Assembly: GCF_026642255.1 (NCBI RefSeq)
Contig: NZ_CP113264.1
Location: 6,076,001-6,140,000 of the forward strand
Reading direction: 5' to 3'
Source: Streptomonospora nanhaiensis
Lineage (GTDB): Bacteria > Actinomycetota > Actinomycetes > Streptosporangiales > Streptosporangiaceae
DNA length: 64,000 nucleotides
The translations under genes and the position numbers were made by a program. Of this stretch, positions 16,194 to 26,000 are shown piece after piece. Under the pieces are notes generated by a model that was given only the letters and a program-made list of their open reading frames with translations, made no database searches and was not told the origin of the DNA. Position 1 is the first letter of the stretch, and each line of letters opens with the position of its first letter.

Positions 16194-17369
16194 TCAGCCC
16201 AGGATGGCGTCCACGAAGACCTCGGGGTCGAAGGGCGCCAGGTCGTCCGGCCCCTCCCCGAGCCCGACCAGCTTGACCGGCACGCCCAGCTCGCGCTGGA
16301 CCTGCACGATGATGCCGCCCTTGGCGGTGCCGTCCAGCTTGGTCAGCGCGATGCCCGTGACGTTCACGACCTCGCCGAACACCCGGGCCTGGCGCAGGCC
16401 GTTCTGCCCGGTCGTCGCGTCGAGGACCAGGAGCACCTCGTCGACCTGCGACTTCTTCTCCACGACCCGCTTGACCTTGCCCAGCTCGTCCATCAGGCCG
16501 GTCTTGGTGTGCAGGCGCCCGGCGGTGTCGATGATGACCGTGTCGGCGCCCTCCTCGATGCCGCGCGAGACGGCGTCGAAGGCCACGCTCGCCGGGTCCG
16601 CGCCCTCCTCCTTGCGCACGACCGGGGCCCCCACGCGGCTGCCCCACGTCTGGAGCTGCTCGGTGGCGGCGGCGCGGAAGGTGTCGGCGGCGCCGAGCAC
16701 GACGCTGCGCCCGTCGCCGACCAGGACCCGGGCCAGCTTGCCGGTGGTCGTGGTCTTCCCGGTGCCGTTGACCCCGACCACCATGATCACGGCGGGGCGG
16801 CCGTTGTGGGGTTCGGTGCGCACGGTGCGGTCGGCGTCCGTGCGGATGTGCGCGAGGAGCTCCTCGCGCAGCAGCGCCCGCACCTCGTCGTGGCCGCGGC
16901 TGCCGAGCACCTTGACGCGGGTGCGCAGGCTCTCCACGATCTGGGAGGCGGAGGCCACGCCGATGTCGGCGGTGATGAGGGTGTCCTCGATCTCCTCCCA
17001 GGCGTCGTCGTCCAGGGTGTCGGAGGAGAGGAGGTTGAGCAGTCCCTGCCCGAAGGAGCTCTGCGACCGGGCCAGCCGCGCGCGCAGGCGCACCATGCGC
17101 CCCGCGGAGGGCGGCGGGGTCTCCAGCTCCGGCGCGGCGGGCTCGGCGGCCGGGGCCTCCGGCGGGGCCTGCGAGGGAGGCGTGCGGACGGTTCCGGAGT
17201 CCCTGTCCCGGTCCTCCTCGACGGCGGTCGCCCCGGCGGCCCCCGTGGTCTCGGGTCCGGGTTCCTCCTTGCCCGGCTTGACCGGGCGTTGGGTCCTGAC
17301 CAGGAAGAACCCGCCGACGGCCAGGAGCACGACGGCGATGACGATGGCGGCGATCAAGGTGATGTCCAT
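16194..17369 (-). CDS. ftsY: Signal recognition particle receptor FtsY
   Basis: SRP receptor GTPase at the membrane. From the ATG at 17369 (391 aa; a GTG three codons upstream is an alternative, with GGGAG either 4 or 13 nt away) there is an N-terminal transmembrane helix (about 4-25), a charged Pro/Glu linker, the NG domain with Walker A GVNGTGKTTTTGKL, AADTFRAAA, DTAGRLHTK and TKLDGTAKGG. The N-terminal anchor plus short acidic linker is the actinobacterial form. It lies 119 nt downstream of the cobalamin transporter permease. Confidence 0.96.
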   Translation of the reverse strand: MDITLIAAIVIAVVLLAVGGFFLVRTQRPVKPGKEEPGPETTGAAGATAVEEDRDRDSGTVRTPPSQAPPEAPAAEPAAPELETPPPSAGRMVRLRARLARSQSSFGQGLLNLLSSDTLDDDAWEEIEDTLITADIGVASASQIVESLRTRVKVLGSRGHDEVRALLREELLAHIRTDADRTVRTEPHNGRPAVIMVVGVNGTGKTTTTGKLARVLVGDGRSVVLGAADTFRAAATEQLQTWGSRVGAPVVRKEEGADPASVAFDAVSRGIEEGADTVIIDTAGRLHTKTGLMDELGKVKRVVEKKSQVDEVLLVLDATTGQNGLRQARVFGEVVNVTGIALTKLDGTAKGGIIVQVQRELGVPVKLVGLGEGPDDLAPFDPEVFVDAILG

Positions 17370-17488
17370 AGCGTGCACCAGTCTCCCAGAGTGTTCGACG
17401 CGTTCGCGTCACGGCCGGGTGGCGTGCCGGGAACGAACGGTGCGCGGGGTCCGCGGCCGGTGTCCGCGAGTGCCCGCGCCGTCGCGCC

Positions 17489-18523
17489 TCAGGTACTGCG
17501 GTGGCGCGTGGTGCGCAGGATGAGAACGAAGAAGGGCGCGCCGAGAAAAGCGGTCACCACGCCGATGGGGAGCTCGGCCGGGGACACCAGGGTCCTGGCC
17601 ACGATGTCCACCAGGACGAGGAAGGCCCCGCCGAACAGCACGGTCACCGGCAGGATCGCCCGGTAGTTGGACCCCACCAGCCGGCGCACCACGTGCGGGA
17701 CGACGATCCCGACGAAGCCGATCAGCCCGCTCACCGACACCGCGGCGGCCGTGGCCAGCGACGCCGCGCCGATCACCACGATGCGCACCGCCGCCGGGTT
17801 CAGGCCCAGGCTGACCGCCTTGTCGTCGCCGAGGGCGAGCATGTCGAGCAGGTAGCCGCACAGCAGGAGGACGGCCAGGCCGACCACCGCGTAGGGGGCG
17901 ATCAGCCGGACGTCGTTCCACCCGTCGCGGCCCAGCCCGCCGAGCAGCCAGGCGTAGATGCGCTGGAGCTGGTCGACGCCCATCTGCTGGACCAGGGTCT
18001 GGGCGGCGGAGAGGAAGGACGACACGGCCACGCCCGCGAGGACGAGGGAGGCCGTGCCACCGCCCCCCGCGGTGGACCCGAGCAGGTAGGCGGCCGCCAC
18101 GCCGAGCAGGGCCCCGACGAAGGCGGCGACGGGGACCAGGGCGCGCGGCGAGCCGCCGAGCTCCTGCCCGAACACCATGACCAGGGTCGCGCCGAGCCCG
18201 GCCCCGGCGGCGGCGCCGAGGAGGAAGGGGTCGGCGAGGGGGTTGCGGAACACGCCCTGGTAGGCGCCGCCCGCCGTGGCCAGGAGGGCACCGACGATCG
18301 CGCCCATCACCACGCGGGGAAGGCGCAGCTCCACGAGCAGGGCCGCCTGCCGCTCGGTCAGGGGCGACTCCACCCCGAACGGCAGGAGGCTGAGGAGGTG
18401 CCGGACGATGTCGGCCGCCGACAGGGAGGCCGCTCCGGCGGAGATGCCGAAGAGGCCGGCCGCGACCAGCGCGACCGCTCCCGCGGCCGCCCAGCCGACG
18501 GGGACGCCGACACCGCCCTTCAC
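17489..18523 (-). CDS. btuC: FecCD/BtuC-type ABC transporter permease, probable cobalamin importer
   Basis: A 344-aa polytopic permease of the FecCD family (type II ABC importers for B12 and siderophores). About ten hydrophobic helices are visible, with LRLPRVVMGAIVGALLATAGGAYQ near residues 67-90, NPLADPFLLG, and the C-terminal coupling region GFVGIVVPHVVRRLVGSN. It starts one base after the stop of the binding-protein gene. Because that transcript carries a cobalamin riboswitch, B12 or a precursor such as cobinamide is the likely substrate. No ATPase gene follows; the next gene is ftsY, so the ATPase must come from elsewhere. Confidence 0.85.
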   Translation of the reverse strand: MKGGVGVPVGWAAAGAVALVAAGLFGISAGAASLSAADIVRHLLSLLPFGVESPLTERQAALLVELRLPRVVMGAIVGALLATAGGAYQGVFRNPLADPFLLGAAAGAGLGATLVMVFGQELGGSPRALVPVAAFVGALLGVAAAYLLGSTAGGGGTASLVLAGVAVSSFLSAAQTLVQQMGVDQLQRIYAWLLGGLGRDGWNDVRLIAPYAVVGLAVLLLCGYLLDMLALGDDKAVSLGLNPAAVRIVVIGAASLATAAAVSVSGLIGFVGIVVPHVVRRLVGSNYRAILPVTVLFGGAFLVLVDIVARTLVSPAELPIGVVTAFLGAPFFVLILRTTRHRST

Positions 18524-18524
18524 G

Positions 18525-19526
18525 CTAGTTCCCCGCGTTCTCGGTCACGGCCTCGCCGACCAGCTCGGCGAAGTCGACGACCCGAGGTCCCCAGCGGGAG
18601 GCGATGTCGGCGTCGAGCAGGTAGACGGCGTCGTTCCGCACGGCGGTGACGGTGTCGAAGGCCGGGCGCCCGGCGACGTCCTCGACCGTGGACTCGTCGC
18701 CGTAGGACAGGAAGACCATGTCGGGGTTCTCCTCGACGATGTACTCCTGTGACAGCTGCGGGTACCCGCCCGCGGAGCCGTCGTCGGCCGCGTCGGCGAT
18801 GTTGACCAGCCCGAAGGACCGGTAGATCTGCCCGACGAAGGTCTCGGAGGTGGCGGAGAAGGACGTCTCGTCGAGCTCCTGGTAGAAGGTCAGCCCGGCG
18901 CCGTCGGCCGTGTCGCACACGCCCTCGACGACCGCGTTGAACTCTCTCTCGACCCGGTCCGCCTCGGCGTCGGCCTCGGCGGTGCGGCCGGTGGCGTCCC
19001 CGAGCAGGCGGATCTGCGCGTAGGTGTCCTCCAGGTCCTGGGCGGCGTCGATGACGAGGGTGGGGATGCCCACGGTCTCCAGCTGGGAGGCGGTGTCCTC
19101 GGCGCTGCGGGCGAGGACGACCAGGTCCGGGTCGTACTCGGTGACGGCCTCGACGCTGGGCTCGAAGCCGCTCAGCGCCGTGGTGGGGGCCTCCTCCGGG
19201 TAGTCGGAGTACTCGTCGGCGGCCTCGACCTGGTCGCCCGCGCCGATGGCGAAGAGCATCTCGGTGTGGCTGGGCGACAGGGAGACGATCCGCCGGGGCT
19301 CCTCCTCGAGGGTGACGTCGCCCGTGGCGCCGGTGAGGGTGACGGGGAAGGTGCCGTCGCCCACGGTGGGACGGTCGGGATCGGCCTCGGGGGCGCCGCA
19401 GGCGGCGGGCGCGGCGTCGGTCGTCGGCTCGGCCTCGGTCTCACCGTTCTCCGCCCCGCCGCCGCAGGCGGTCAGGGTGAGGGCGGCTCCGAGGAGGACG
19501 GCGGGGAAGGGGCGTGCGATCCGCAC
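18525..19526 (-). CDS. btuF: Cobalamin-type ABC transporter substrate-binding lipoprotein
   Basis: 333-aa lipoprotein, start GTG at 19526 with AAGGAG five bases upstream; lipobox LTAC about residues 18-21. The mature protein is a helical-backbone metal receptor (BtuF/TroA-like): RRIVSLSPSHTEMLFAIGAGD at the first lobe, AADEYSDYPEEA, the single long linking helix, and a second lobe ending WGPRVVDFAELVGEAV. Several residues are acidic. Its Shine-Dalgarno is paired in a hairpin downstream of a cobalamin riboswitch, which is the main reason to prefer B12 over a siderophore as ligand. Confidence 0.87.
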   Translation of the reverse strand: MRIARPFPAVLLGAALTLTACGGGAENGETEAEPTTDAAPAACGAPEADPDRPTVGDGTFPVTLTGATGDVTLEEEPRRIVSLSPSHTEMLFAIGAGDQVEAADEYSDYPEEAPTTALSGFEPSVEAVTEYDPDLVVLARSAEDTASQLETVGIPTLVIDAAQDLEDTYAQIRLLGDATGRTAEADAEADRVEREFNAVVEGVCDTADGAGLTFYQELDETSFSATSETFVGQIYRSFGLVNIADAADDGSAGGYPQLSQEYIVEENPDMVFLSYGDESTVEDVAGRPAFDTVTAVRNDAVYLLDADIASRWGPRVVDFAELVGEAVTENAGN

Positions 19527-19527
19527 G

Positions 19528-19557
19528 GTGCTCCTTGCGGGACGGGGGAAGGAGCAC
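19528..19557 (-). promoter_or_regulatory. Shine-Dalgarno-sequestering hairpin of the cobalamin riboswitch
   Basis: On the transcript GUGCUCCUU pairs with AAGGAGCAC across a 12-nt loop of CCCCCGUCCCGC type. The 3' arm is the ribosome binding site of the binding-protein gene, one base from its GTG. This is a direct OFF-state expression platform for translational control. Confidence 0.85.
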
Positions 19558-19564
19558 GGTCCTG

Positions 19565-19760
19565 GCGGAGACTGGCCTGTCCTTCCCACGAGGACGGGTG
19601 AGTCGATGCCGGGAGGCGACCTGGCTCGTCCCCGCCGGGGCGGGGCTCCACAGTTGCGGGACAGCGCCGGATTGGACGGCCCCGCAGGGCCGCTGTACCG
19701 GACTTCGCTCCTTCGACACCGGACGGGCCGCCCGGAGGCGGCCCGACGTCCCCAGCCTAC
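19565..19760 (-). promoter_or_regulatory. Cobalamin (B12) riboswitch
   Basis: Conserved elements are visible in order on the minus strand: a GGGCCGC/GCGGCCC arm (about 19727-19746), AAGTCCGG ... AATCCGGCGC (P4-P6 core, with an extra hairpin arm), GTCCCGCAACTGTG near 19647-19661, and the B12 box GAGCCAGGTCGCC at 19615-19627. The usual CCACTG is CAACTG here. It lies directly upstream of the btuF-like gene. Boundaries are approximate. It should lower import when adenosylcobalamin or a related cobamide is plentiful. Confidence 0.88.
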
Positions 19761-20161
19761 TCGCGTCCCCCCGGCTCCTCGCTGGCGGGCCGGTGGCCGC
19801 CCCGGCCTGCGTCTTCCCCGCATCTGCCCCGCACGGACAGGGGCCTGCGCAGGGCGACGGAACTCCGTACCAGAATTCCTTTTATACCAATACGCGGGAA
19901 AAGTGAATTCATGTCCGTTTATGAACCCCTCGCGAAACATCAACCCCTAGTGCAACTTGGCTCCACCATGTGGCCATATTGAGTCTTCGCGAACATTGAC
20001 ACTTTCATGGCACACGGCAATGATCTCGTTGCTATGCGCGCCGATCAAACGAACAAGGACATGAAGCGGCGTATCCCCCTGAGCACCACATATGTCCTTA
20101 GTGGGGTATTCCGCTCCCCCGGTGTCCAGCGGCGTGCACCGAGAAGGGATGTGTTGACAAG
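19761..20161. other. AT-rich divergent promoter region
   Basis: Low-GC island between the riboswitch and the subtilase gene. On the minus strand TATAAA (19881-19886 on plus as TTTATA) with AATTCA 17 nt upstream is a plausible promoter for the riboswitch transcript. On the plus strand a promoter for the subtilase lies at 19996-20024. Near-repeats TCGCGAAACATCAAC and TTCGCGAACATTGAC (about 19930 and 19987) flank this area. No gene is seen. Confidence 0.5.
19996..20024 (+). promoter_or_regulatory. Promoter of the S8 peptidase gene
   Basis: TTGACA (19996-20001), 17-nt spacer, AATGAT (20019-20024). Predicted start near 20031 leaves a ~130-nt leader before the GTG at 20162. Confidence 0.6.
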
Positions 20162-22810
20162 GTGGTACCCCACCGATCACGCCTGGCGGCGCTCGCCGGG
20201 TTGACACTCGTGGCGGGCCTCGCCGCCTCCACACCGGCGAACGCCGACGAGGTCTCCGAACTCGCCCCCCTCCATCCCGCGCCCTCCTCCGAGAACGGTG
20301 AACTGACCCACCAGGCCAACGGCCTGTGGTTCATCGAGCTCGAGAGCCCGCCCACCACCGAGGGCACCTCCCCGGCGACGGTGGACGGCGAGCACGAGGA
20401 CTTCCGGGCCGAGGCCGAGGAACACGGCCTGGAGTACACCGAACGGCACTCGTTCAGCGAGCTGTGGAACGGCCTCTCCGTCCGCATGGACGACACACAG
20501 GTCGGCACCGCGCGGGAGATCCCCGGCGTGAGCGCCATCCACCCCGTCCTCACCTACCGGATCCCCGAGACCGGCGAGAACGTCCCCGACCTGGACACCG
20601 CGCTCCCCATGACGGGGTCCGACATCGCCCAGAACGAACTCGGGCTGACGGGCGAGGGGCTCCGGGTGGCCATCATGGACACCGGCGTCGACTACACCCA
20701 CCCCGACCTGGGCGGGGGCGGGTTCCCCAACGACCGCGTGGTCGTCGGGCACGACTTCGTGGGCGACGACTTCAACGCCGGCGACCCCGCGTCCGTCCCC
20801 GTCCCCGACGACGACCCCCAGGACTGCAACGGGCACGGCACGCACGTCGCCGGGATCGTCGGCGCCGAGGGAGGGGTCACCGGTGTGGCGCCCGCCGTCG
20901 AGTTCGGGGCCTACAAGGTGTTCGGCTGCACGGGGTCCACCACCTCCGACATCATGATCGCCGCCATGGAGCAGGCCCTCGCGGACGACATGGACGTGCT
21001 CAACATGAGCATCGGCTCCTCGCACTCCTGGCCCCAGTACCCGACCGCCGTCGCCTCCGACAACCTCGTCGACGAGGGCATGGTCGTCGTCGCCTCCATC
21101 GGCAACGAGGGCGCCACCGGCCTGTACTCGGCGGGCGCCCCCGGCCTCGGCGAGGACGTGATCGGCGTCGCCTCCTTCGACAACACGCACATCCAGGCCG
21201 CGTCCGTGACCGCCAACCCGAGCGGCGAGGCCCTCGCCTACATGGAGATGGGCGCGGCCGAGCCGCCGCCCGCCTCCGGCGACACCGACGAGCTCGTCCA
21301 CGTCGGACGGGGCTGCACCGCCCTGGGCGACGAGGTCGCGGACCTGGAGGGCCGGACTGCCCTGATGGTGCGCGGCGAGTGCACCTTCGCCGAGAAGTAC
21401 GACGCGGCCCTCGACGCCGGCGCCACCGGCGTCGTCATGTACAACAACGTGCCCGGCATGTTCGCCGGCGGCGGCATCGTCGACCGGGGCGCCTTCTCGA
21501 TCGGTGTCTCCGACGAGGCCGGCGCCCACCTGCTGGAGCTCCTGGAGGGCGACGAGCCCGTCACCCTCACCTGGACGGGCGAGGACATCACCATCCCCAA
21601 CCCGACCGGCGGGCTGATCAGCTCCTTCAGCTCCTTCGGCCTGGCCGCCGACCTGTCCCTCAAGCCGGACATCGGTGCCCCCGGCGGCCTGATCAACTCC
21701 ACGTACCCGATGGACCAGGGCGGCTACGCCACCATCAGCGGCACCTCCATGTCGTCGCCGCACGTGGCGGGCGGCGTCGCACTGCTGCTGCAGGCGCGCC
21801 CCGACCTGGACTCGCACGAGGTGCGCACCGTCCTCCAGAACAGCGCCGACCCGAAGGCGTGGTGGGGCAACCCCGGCCTGGGCCACCCCGACAACGTGCA
21901 CCGCCAGGGGGCGGGCATGCTGGACGTCCCCGGCTCCGTGCTCGCCACCACCACCGTGACCCCCGGCAAGCTGTCCCTCGGCGCCACCGGGGAGGCCGTG
22001 ACCGAGACGGTCACCATCACCAACGACGGTGACGGGGAGGCCACGTACGAGCTCTCCCACGAGGCCGCCCTGGGCACCCACGGCGACACCTTCGCGCCCG
22101 GCTACAACGACGGCTCCGCCGAGGTGGCCTTCGACAGCGACTCGGTGACCGTCCCCGCCGGGGGGTCGGCCGAGGTGCGGGTCACCGTCACCCCGCCCGC
22201 CCAGGACTTCGAGCAGATGATCTACGGCGGGTACGTCACCGTGTCCGAGACCGGCGGGGAGACCTACCGGGTCCCGTACGCCGCCTACAACGGCGACTAC
22301 CAGGAGATCGAGGCCATGACCCCGATCAGCGACGGGTCGGGCGTGGTCGCGGACCTGCCGTGGCTGACCAGGATCACGGAGTGCGAGGCCTTCTCCGGCC
22401 TGGACTGCGCGAGCGACAGCGGCGGCACGTTCGAGAACCAGCCGGACGGCGCCTCCTACACGATGGAGTGGGTCGACGGCCTTCCCGACGTGCCGTACGT
22501 GATCGCGCACTTCGACCACCACGTCACCAGGCTCGACATGGTGGTCATCGACGAGCGCACCGGCCGCCCCGTCCACCCCGACCGCAACGTGGGGGTGTCG
22601 GTGGACTACGTGCACCGCAGCGCGACGAGGACGTCGTTCTTCAGCTACCCGTGGGACGGCACTGTCGTGGACAGGCACGGCCGGATCACCGACGTGAGGG
22701 ACGGCTCCTACCGGCTGGAGGCCCGCGCGCTCAAGGCGCTCGGCGACCCCGACAACCCGGACCACTGGGAGACCTGGACCTCCCCGGTCATCACCATCGA
22801 CCGCGGGTAG
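20162..22810 (+). CDS. Secreted S8 family peptidase (subtilase) with PA domain
   Basis: Extracellular subtilisin-like serine protease of 882 aa. A signal peptide (LAALAGLTLVAGLAAS, cleavage near TPANA-DE) precedes an I9-like propeptide region. The catalytic domain has Asp173 (AIMDTGVDYTHPD), His225 (NGHGTHVAG), the oxyanion Asn315 region (ASIGNEGA) and Ser529 (SGTSMSSPHVAGG). A protease-associated domain is inserted between His/Asn and Ser (about 375-465). After the catalytic domain comes a Fn3-like beta domain (TPGKLSLGATGEAVTETVTI) and a further C-terminal domain. The GTG start has only a distant AAGGG. It faces smc convergently and is not part of an operon. Confidence 0.9.
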   Translation: MVPHRSRLAALAGLTLVAGLAASTPANADEVSELAPLHPAPSSENGELTHQANGLWFIELESPPTTEGTSPATVDGEHEDFRAEAEEHGLEYTERHSFSELWNGLSVRMDDTQVGTAREIPGVSAIHPVLTYRIPETGENVPDLDTALPMTGSDIAQNELGLTGEGLRVAIMDTGVDYTHPDLGGGGFPNDRVVVGHDFVGDDFNAGDPASVPVPDDDPQDCNGHGTHVAGIVGAEGGVTGVAPAVEFGAYKVFGCTGSTTSDIMIAAMEQALADDMDVLNMSIGSSHSWPQYPTAVASDNLVDEGMVVVASIGNEGATGLYSAGAPGLGEDVIGVASFDNTHIQAASVTANPSGEALAYMEMGAAEPPPASGDTDELVHVGRGCTALGDEVADLEGRTALMVRGECTFAEKYDAALDAGATGVVMYNNVPGMFAGGGIVDRGAFSIGVSDEAGAHLLELLEGDEPVTLTWTGEDITIPNPTGGLISSFSSFGLAADLSLKPDIGAPGGLINSTYPMDQGGYATISGTSMSSPHVAGGVALLLQARPDLDSHEVRTVLQNSADPKAWWGNPGLGHPDNVHRQGAGMLDVPGSVLATTTVTPGKLSLGATGEAVTETVTITNDGDGEATYELSHEAALGTHGDTFAPGYNDGSAEVAFDSDSVTVPAGGSAEVRVTVTPPAQDFEQMIYGGYVTVSETGGETYRVPYAAYNGDYQEIEAMTPISDGSGVVADLPWLTRITECEAFSGLDCASDSGGTFENQPDGASYTMEWVDGLPDVPYVIAHFDHHVTRLDMVVIDERTGRPVHPDRNVGVSVDYVHRSATRTSFFSYPWDGTVVDRHGRITDVRDGSYRLEARALKALGDPDNPDHWETWTSPVITIDRG

Positions 22811-22827
22811 TCCCGCACGCGCCACGG

Positions 22828-22905
22828 GGCCGTCCTCCCCCCGGGGAGGGCGGCCTCCGCCGTGTCCGGCCCCCGGCCCGCCGGCGCTGACCGGGCCGGG
22901 ACACG
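22828..22905. terminator. Two hairpins between convergent subtilase and smc
   Basis: 22828-22855: GGCCG/CGGCC plus CCTCCCC-CC-GGGGAGG. 22862-22905: GTGTCC/GGACAC plus CCGGCCCG/CGGGCCGG with a bulge. They probably act on the two opposing transcripts. Confidence 0.7.
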
Positions 22906-23000
22906 AACGCGGGCACCACGGCGACGACCGCCGTCCGACCGCCCCCGGGCCGCGGGGACGCCACGGGCGGGCGGAGAGGGGTGCGCGGCCGGAACCGGCC

Positions 23001-26000
23001 TCAGGCCGGGCGCACGAGCTTCTGGCTGATGACCTGCGAGATGCCGTCGCCCTGCATCGTGACGCCGTACAGCGCGTCGGCCGCCTCCATGGTGCGCTTC
23101 TGGTGGGTGATGACGATCAGCTGCGACGAGGCGCGCAGCTCCTCGAAGATCACCAGCAGCCGCTGGAGGTTGGTGTCGTCCAGGGCCGCCTCGACCTCGT
23201 CCATCACGTAGAACGGCGACGGGCGCGCCTTGAAGATCGCCGCGAGGAACGCCACCGCGGTCAGGGACCGCTCCCCGCCGGACAGCAGGGACAGCCGCTT
23301 GACCTTCTTGCCGGGCGGCCGGGCCTCGACCTCGATGCCGGTGGTCAGCATGTCCTCGGGCGAGGTGAGGAGCAGGCGCCCCTCGCCCCCCGGGAACAGG
23401 CGGCCGAAGATCGCCGCGAACTCGCGCTCCACGTCCAGGTAGGCGGACGCGAACACCTCCTGCACGCGGGCGTCCACCTCCTGGACGATGTCCATCAGGT
23501 CGCGCCGGGTCTTCTTGAGATCCTCCAGCTGCGCGTTGAGGAACGCGTGCCGCTCCTCCAGGGCGGCGAACTCCTCCAGGGCCAGCGGATTGATCTTGCC
23601 CAGCTGGTTGAGCTGGCGCTCGGCGGCCTTGGCCCGCTTGGCCTGCACCTCGCGCACGTACGGCAGCGGCACGGCCTCCTCGCCCGCGTCGGCGGGCGGC
23701 GGCACGGGCACGCGCGGACCGTACTCGGCGACGAGTGTGGGCACGTCGACGCCCAGCTCCTCCATCGCCCTGGTCTCCAGCTGCTCCAGGCGCAGGCGCC
23801 GTTCGGCGCGGGCCACCTCGCCGCTGTGCGCCGAGCTGGTCAGCTTCTCCAGGTCGACGGACAGCTCGCGGACCCGTGCGCGCACGGTCCTCAGCTCGCC
23901 GTCGCGCGCCTCCTTCCCGGCCTCGGCGACGGCCCGCTCGTTCTCGGCGGCCGCGAGGGACACGGCGATCCGCTCCAGGGCCAGCCGCGCGCTCTCGGCC
24001 ACCGCCCGGGCGACGGTGGCCTGCGCGGCGCGGGCCCGCCGGCGCTCGACGGCGCGCTCCATGGCACGCCGCTCCTCGAAGGCCTGGGCGCGCAGCTGCT
24101 CGGCGCGCCCGGCGATCGACCGGGCCCGCTCCTCGGCGGTGCGCACCGCCAGGCGGCGCTCCATCTCGGTGGCCCGGGACCGCGAGGCCCGGACGGCGAG
24201 CTCGTCGCGGGTCTGCGCGTCGGGGGCGTCCTCCTCGATGGAGGCGGCCACCTCCTCGGCCTCGGCCAGCTCCTCCTCCAGCCGCGCCAGCTTCTCGGCG
24301 TTCTCGTCCCTCGCGGCGGAGGACGTGGCCGCGGCGGCCGCGTAGCGCTCGGACTCCGCCTCCGCCGAACGCGCCTGGCCGCCGAGCTTGCCCAGCCTCT
24401 GCGCGGACTCGTTGCGCTTGCGGTCGCTCTGGCGGCGGCGGGCGGTGAGCTCGTCGGCCCGGGCGGCCAGATCGGCCCGTTCGCGCTTCTTGGCCTCGAG
24501 TTCGGCGGCGATCCGCTTGGCGCTCTCGGTGGCCGCCTCCAACCTCTCCCCCGCCTCGTCCACCGCGGCCTGGACCTCCAGGAGGCTGGGCGCCCCGGCG
24601 GAGCCGCCCTGCACCAGCGCCTCGGTGAACAGGTCGCCCTCGGGGGTGACGGCCCGGACCCCGGGCAGGGCGGCGACGAGGGCGCGGGCCGCGTGGACGT
24701 CGTCGGCCAGGGCGGTCCGGTCGAGCAGCGCGGTGACGGCTCCCCGGAGGTGGTCCGGGACCACGACGGCGTCGACGGCGTACCGGACGCCGGCGGGCAG
24801 TACGGGCCAGGTCTCGCGGGGCGCGGAGGGCACGGCGTCGGCGACGACGACGCCCGCGCGGCCCGCGTCGCGGGCCCGGAGGAGTTCGAGGGCGGCGACG
24901 GCCGTGTCGGGGGACTCCACCGCGACGGCTCCCGCGGCCGCGCCGAAGGCCGCCGCGACCGCGGTCTCGTGTCCGGGGTCGACCTGGACGAGTGCGGCGA
25001 ACCCGCCCAGCATGCCGGGCAGGCCGGAGTCGAGGAGGGGGCCCGCGCCGTCCTTGTGCGCCAGGCCCAGCTCGAGGGCCTCCTTGCGGGCGAAGAGGGC
25101 GGAACGCTCGCCCTCGGCGGTGCGCTCGGCGTCGCGGAGCCGGTTGAGGTCGGTGTCGGCCGCGGAGAGCTGACGGGCCGCCAGTTCCTGTGCGGAGTCG
25201 AGTTCGGCGTCGCCCTCGTCCAGCCCGGCGGACTCCTCGGCGGCCATCTCGTACTCCGCCTGCGCCTGTCGGGCGCGCTCCGCGGCCTGCCGGGCGGACT
25301 CCTCCAGCCTCGTGGTCTCGTCCTCGTCGGAGGACAGCCGGCCGCGCAGGCCCTCCACCCGGGCGGACAGGCGGACGAGGCCCTCACGGCGCTCGGAGGC
25401 GGCGCGGGCGGCGGCCTCCAGCCGCTTCTCCTCGCGGTGCAGCGCGTCCTCGGCGGCGGACCGCTCGGTGACGGTGGCCTCCAGGGCCTCGCGGGCCTCC
25501 TCCAGCCGGGTGAGCAGCTCCTCCTCCTGGGCGGCGGCCTCCTCGGCCTCCGTCTCCAGTTCCTCGGGGTCGCGGCGGTGGACGGGCTCGTCCGCGACGT
25601 CGGCCAGGTTGCGGTGGCGCTCGTCGGCGAGGCCGCGCACGGCGTCGAGCCGCTCGGTGAGGCGGGAGAGCGCGTGGTAGGTCTCGGAGGCCTGGGCGAG
25701 GGCGGGCGCGGCCGCGGTGGCCTGGGCCTCCAGCTCGGTCTCGCGCTCCTGTGTCCGGGCGAGGGCCGTCTCCGCCGCCTGGCGCCGGGTGAGGACCTCC
25801 TTCTCGTCGGCCTCCTCCTTGGCGAGCTGCTCGGTGAGGGTGACGATGTCGTCGGCCAGCAGGCGCAGGCGCGCGTCGCGCAGGTCGGCCTGGATGACGG
25901 CGGCCCTGCGGGCCAGCTCGGCCTGGCGGCCCAGCGGCTTGAGCTGGCGGCGCAGCTCGGCGGTCAGGTCGTTGACGCGGTCGAGGTTGCCCTGCATCGC

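Noticed and set aside
20177..22825. 882-codon frame antisense to the subtilase gene
   Set aside because: It mirrors the real gene; Val/Gly/His-rich translation has no recognisable domain. It is the reverse-strand shadow of a high-GC gene.
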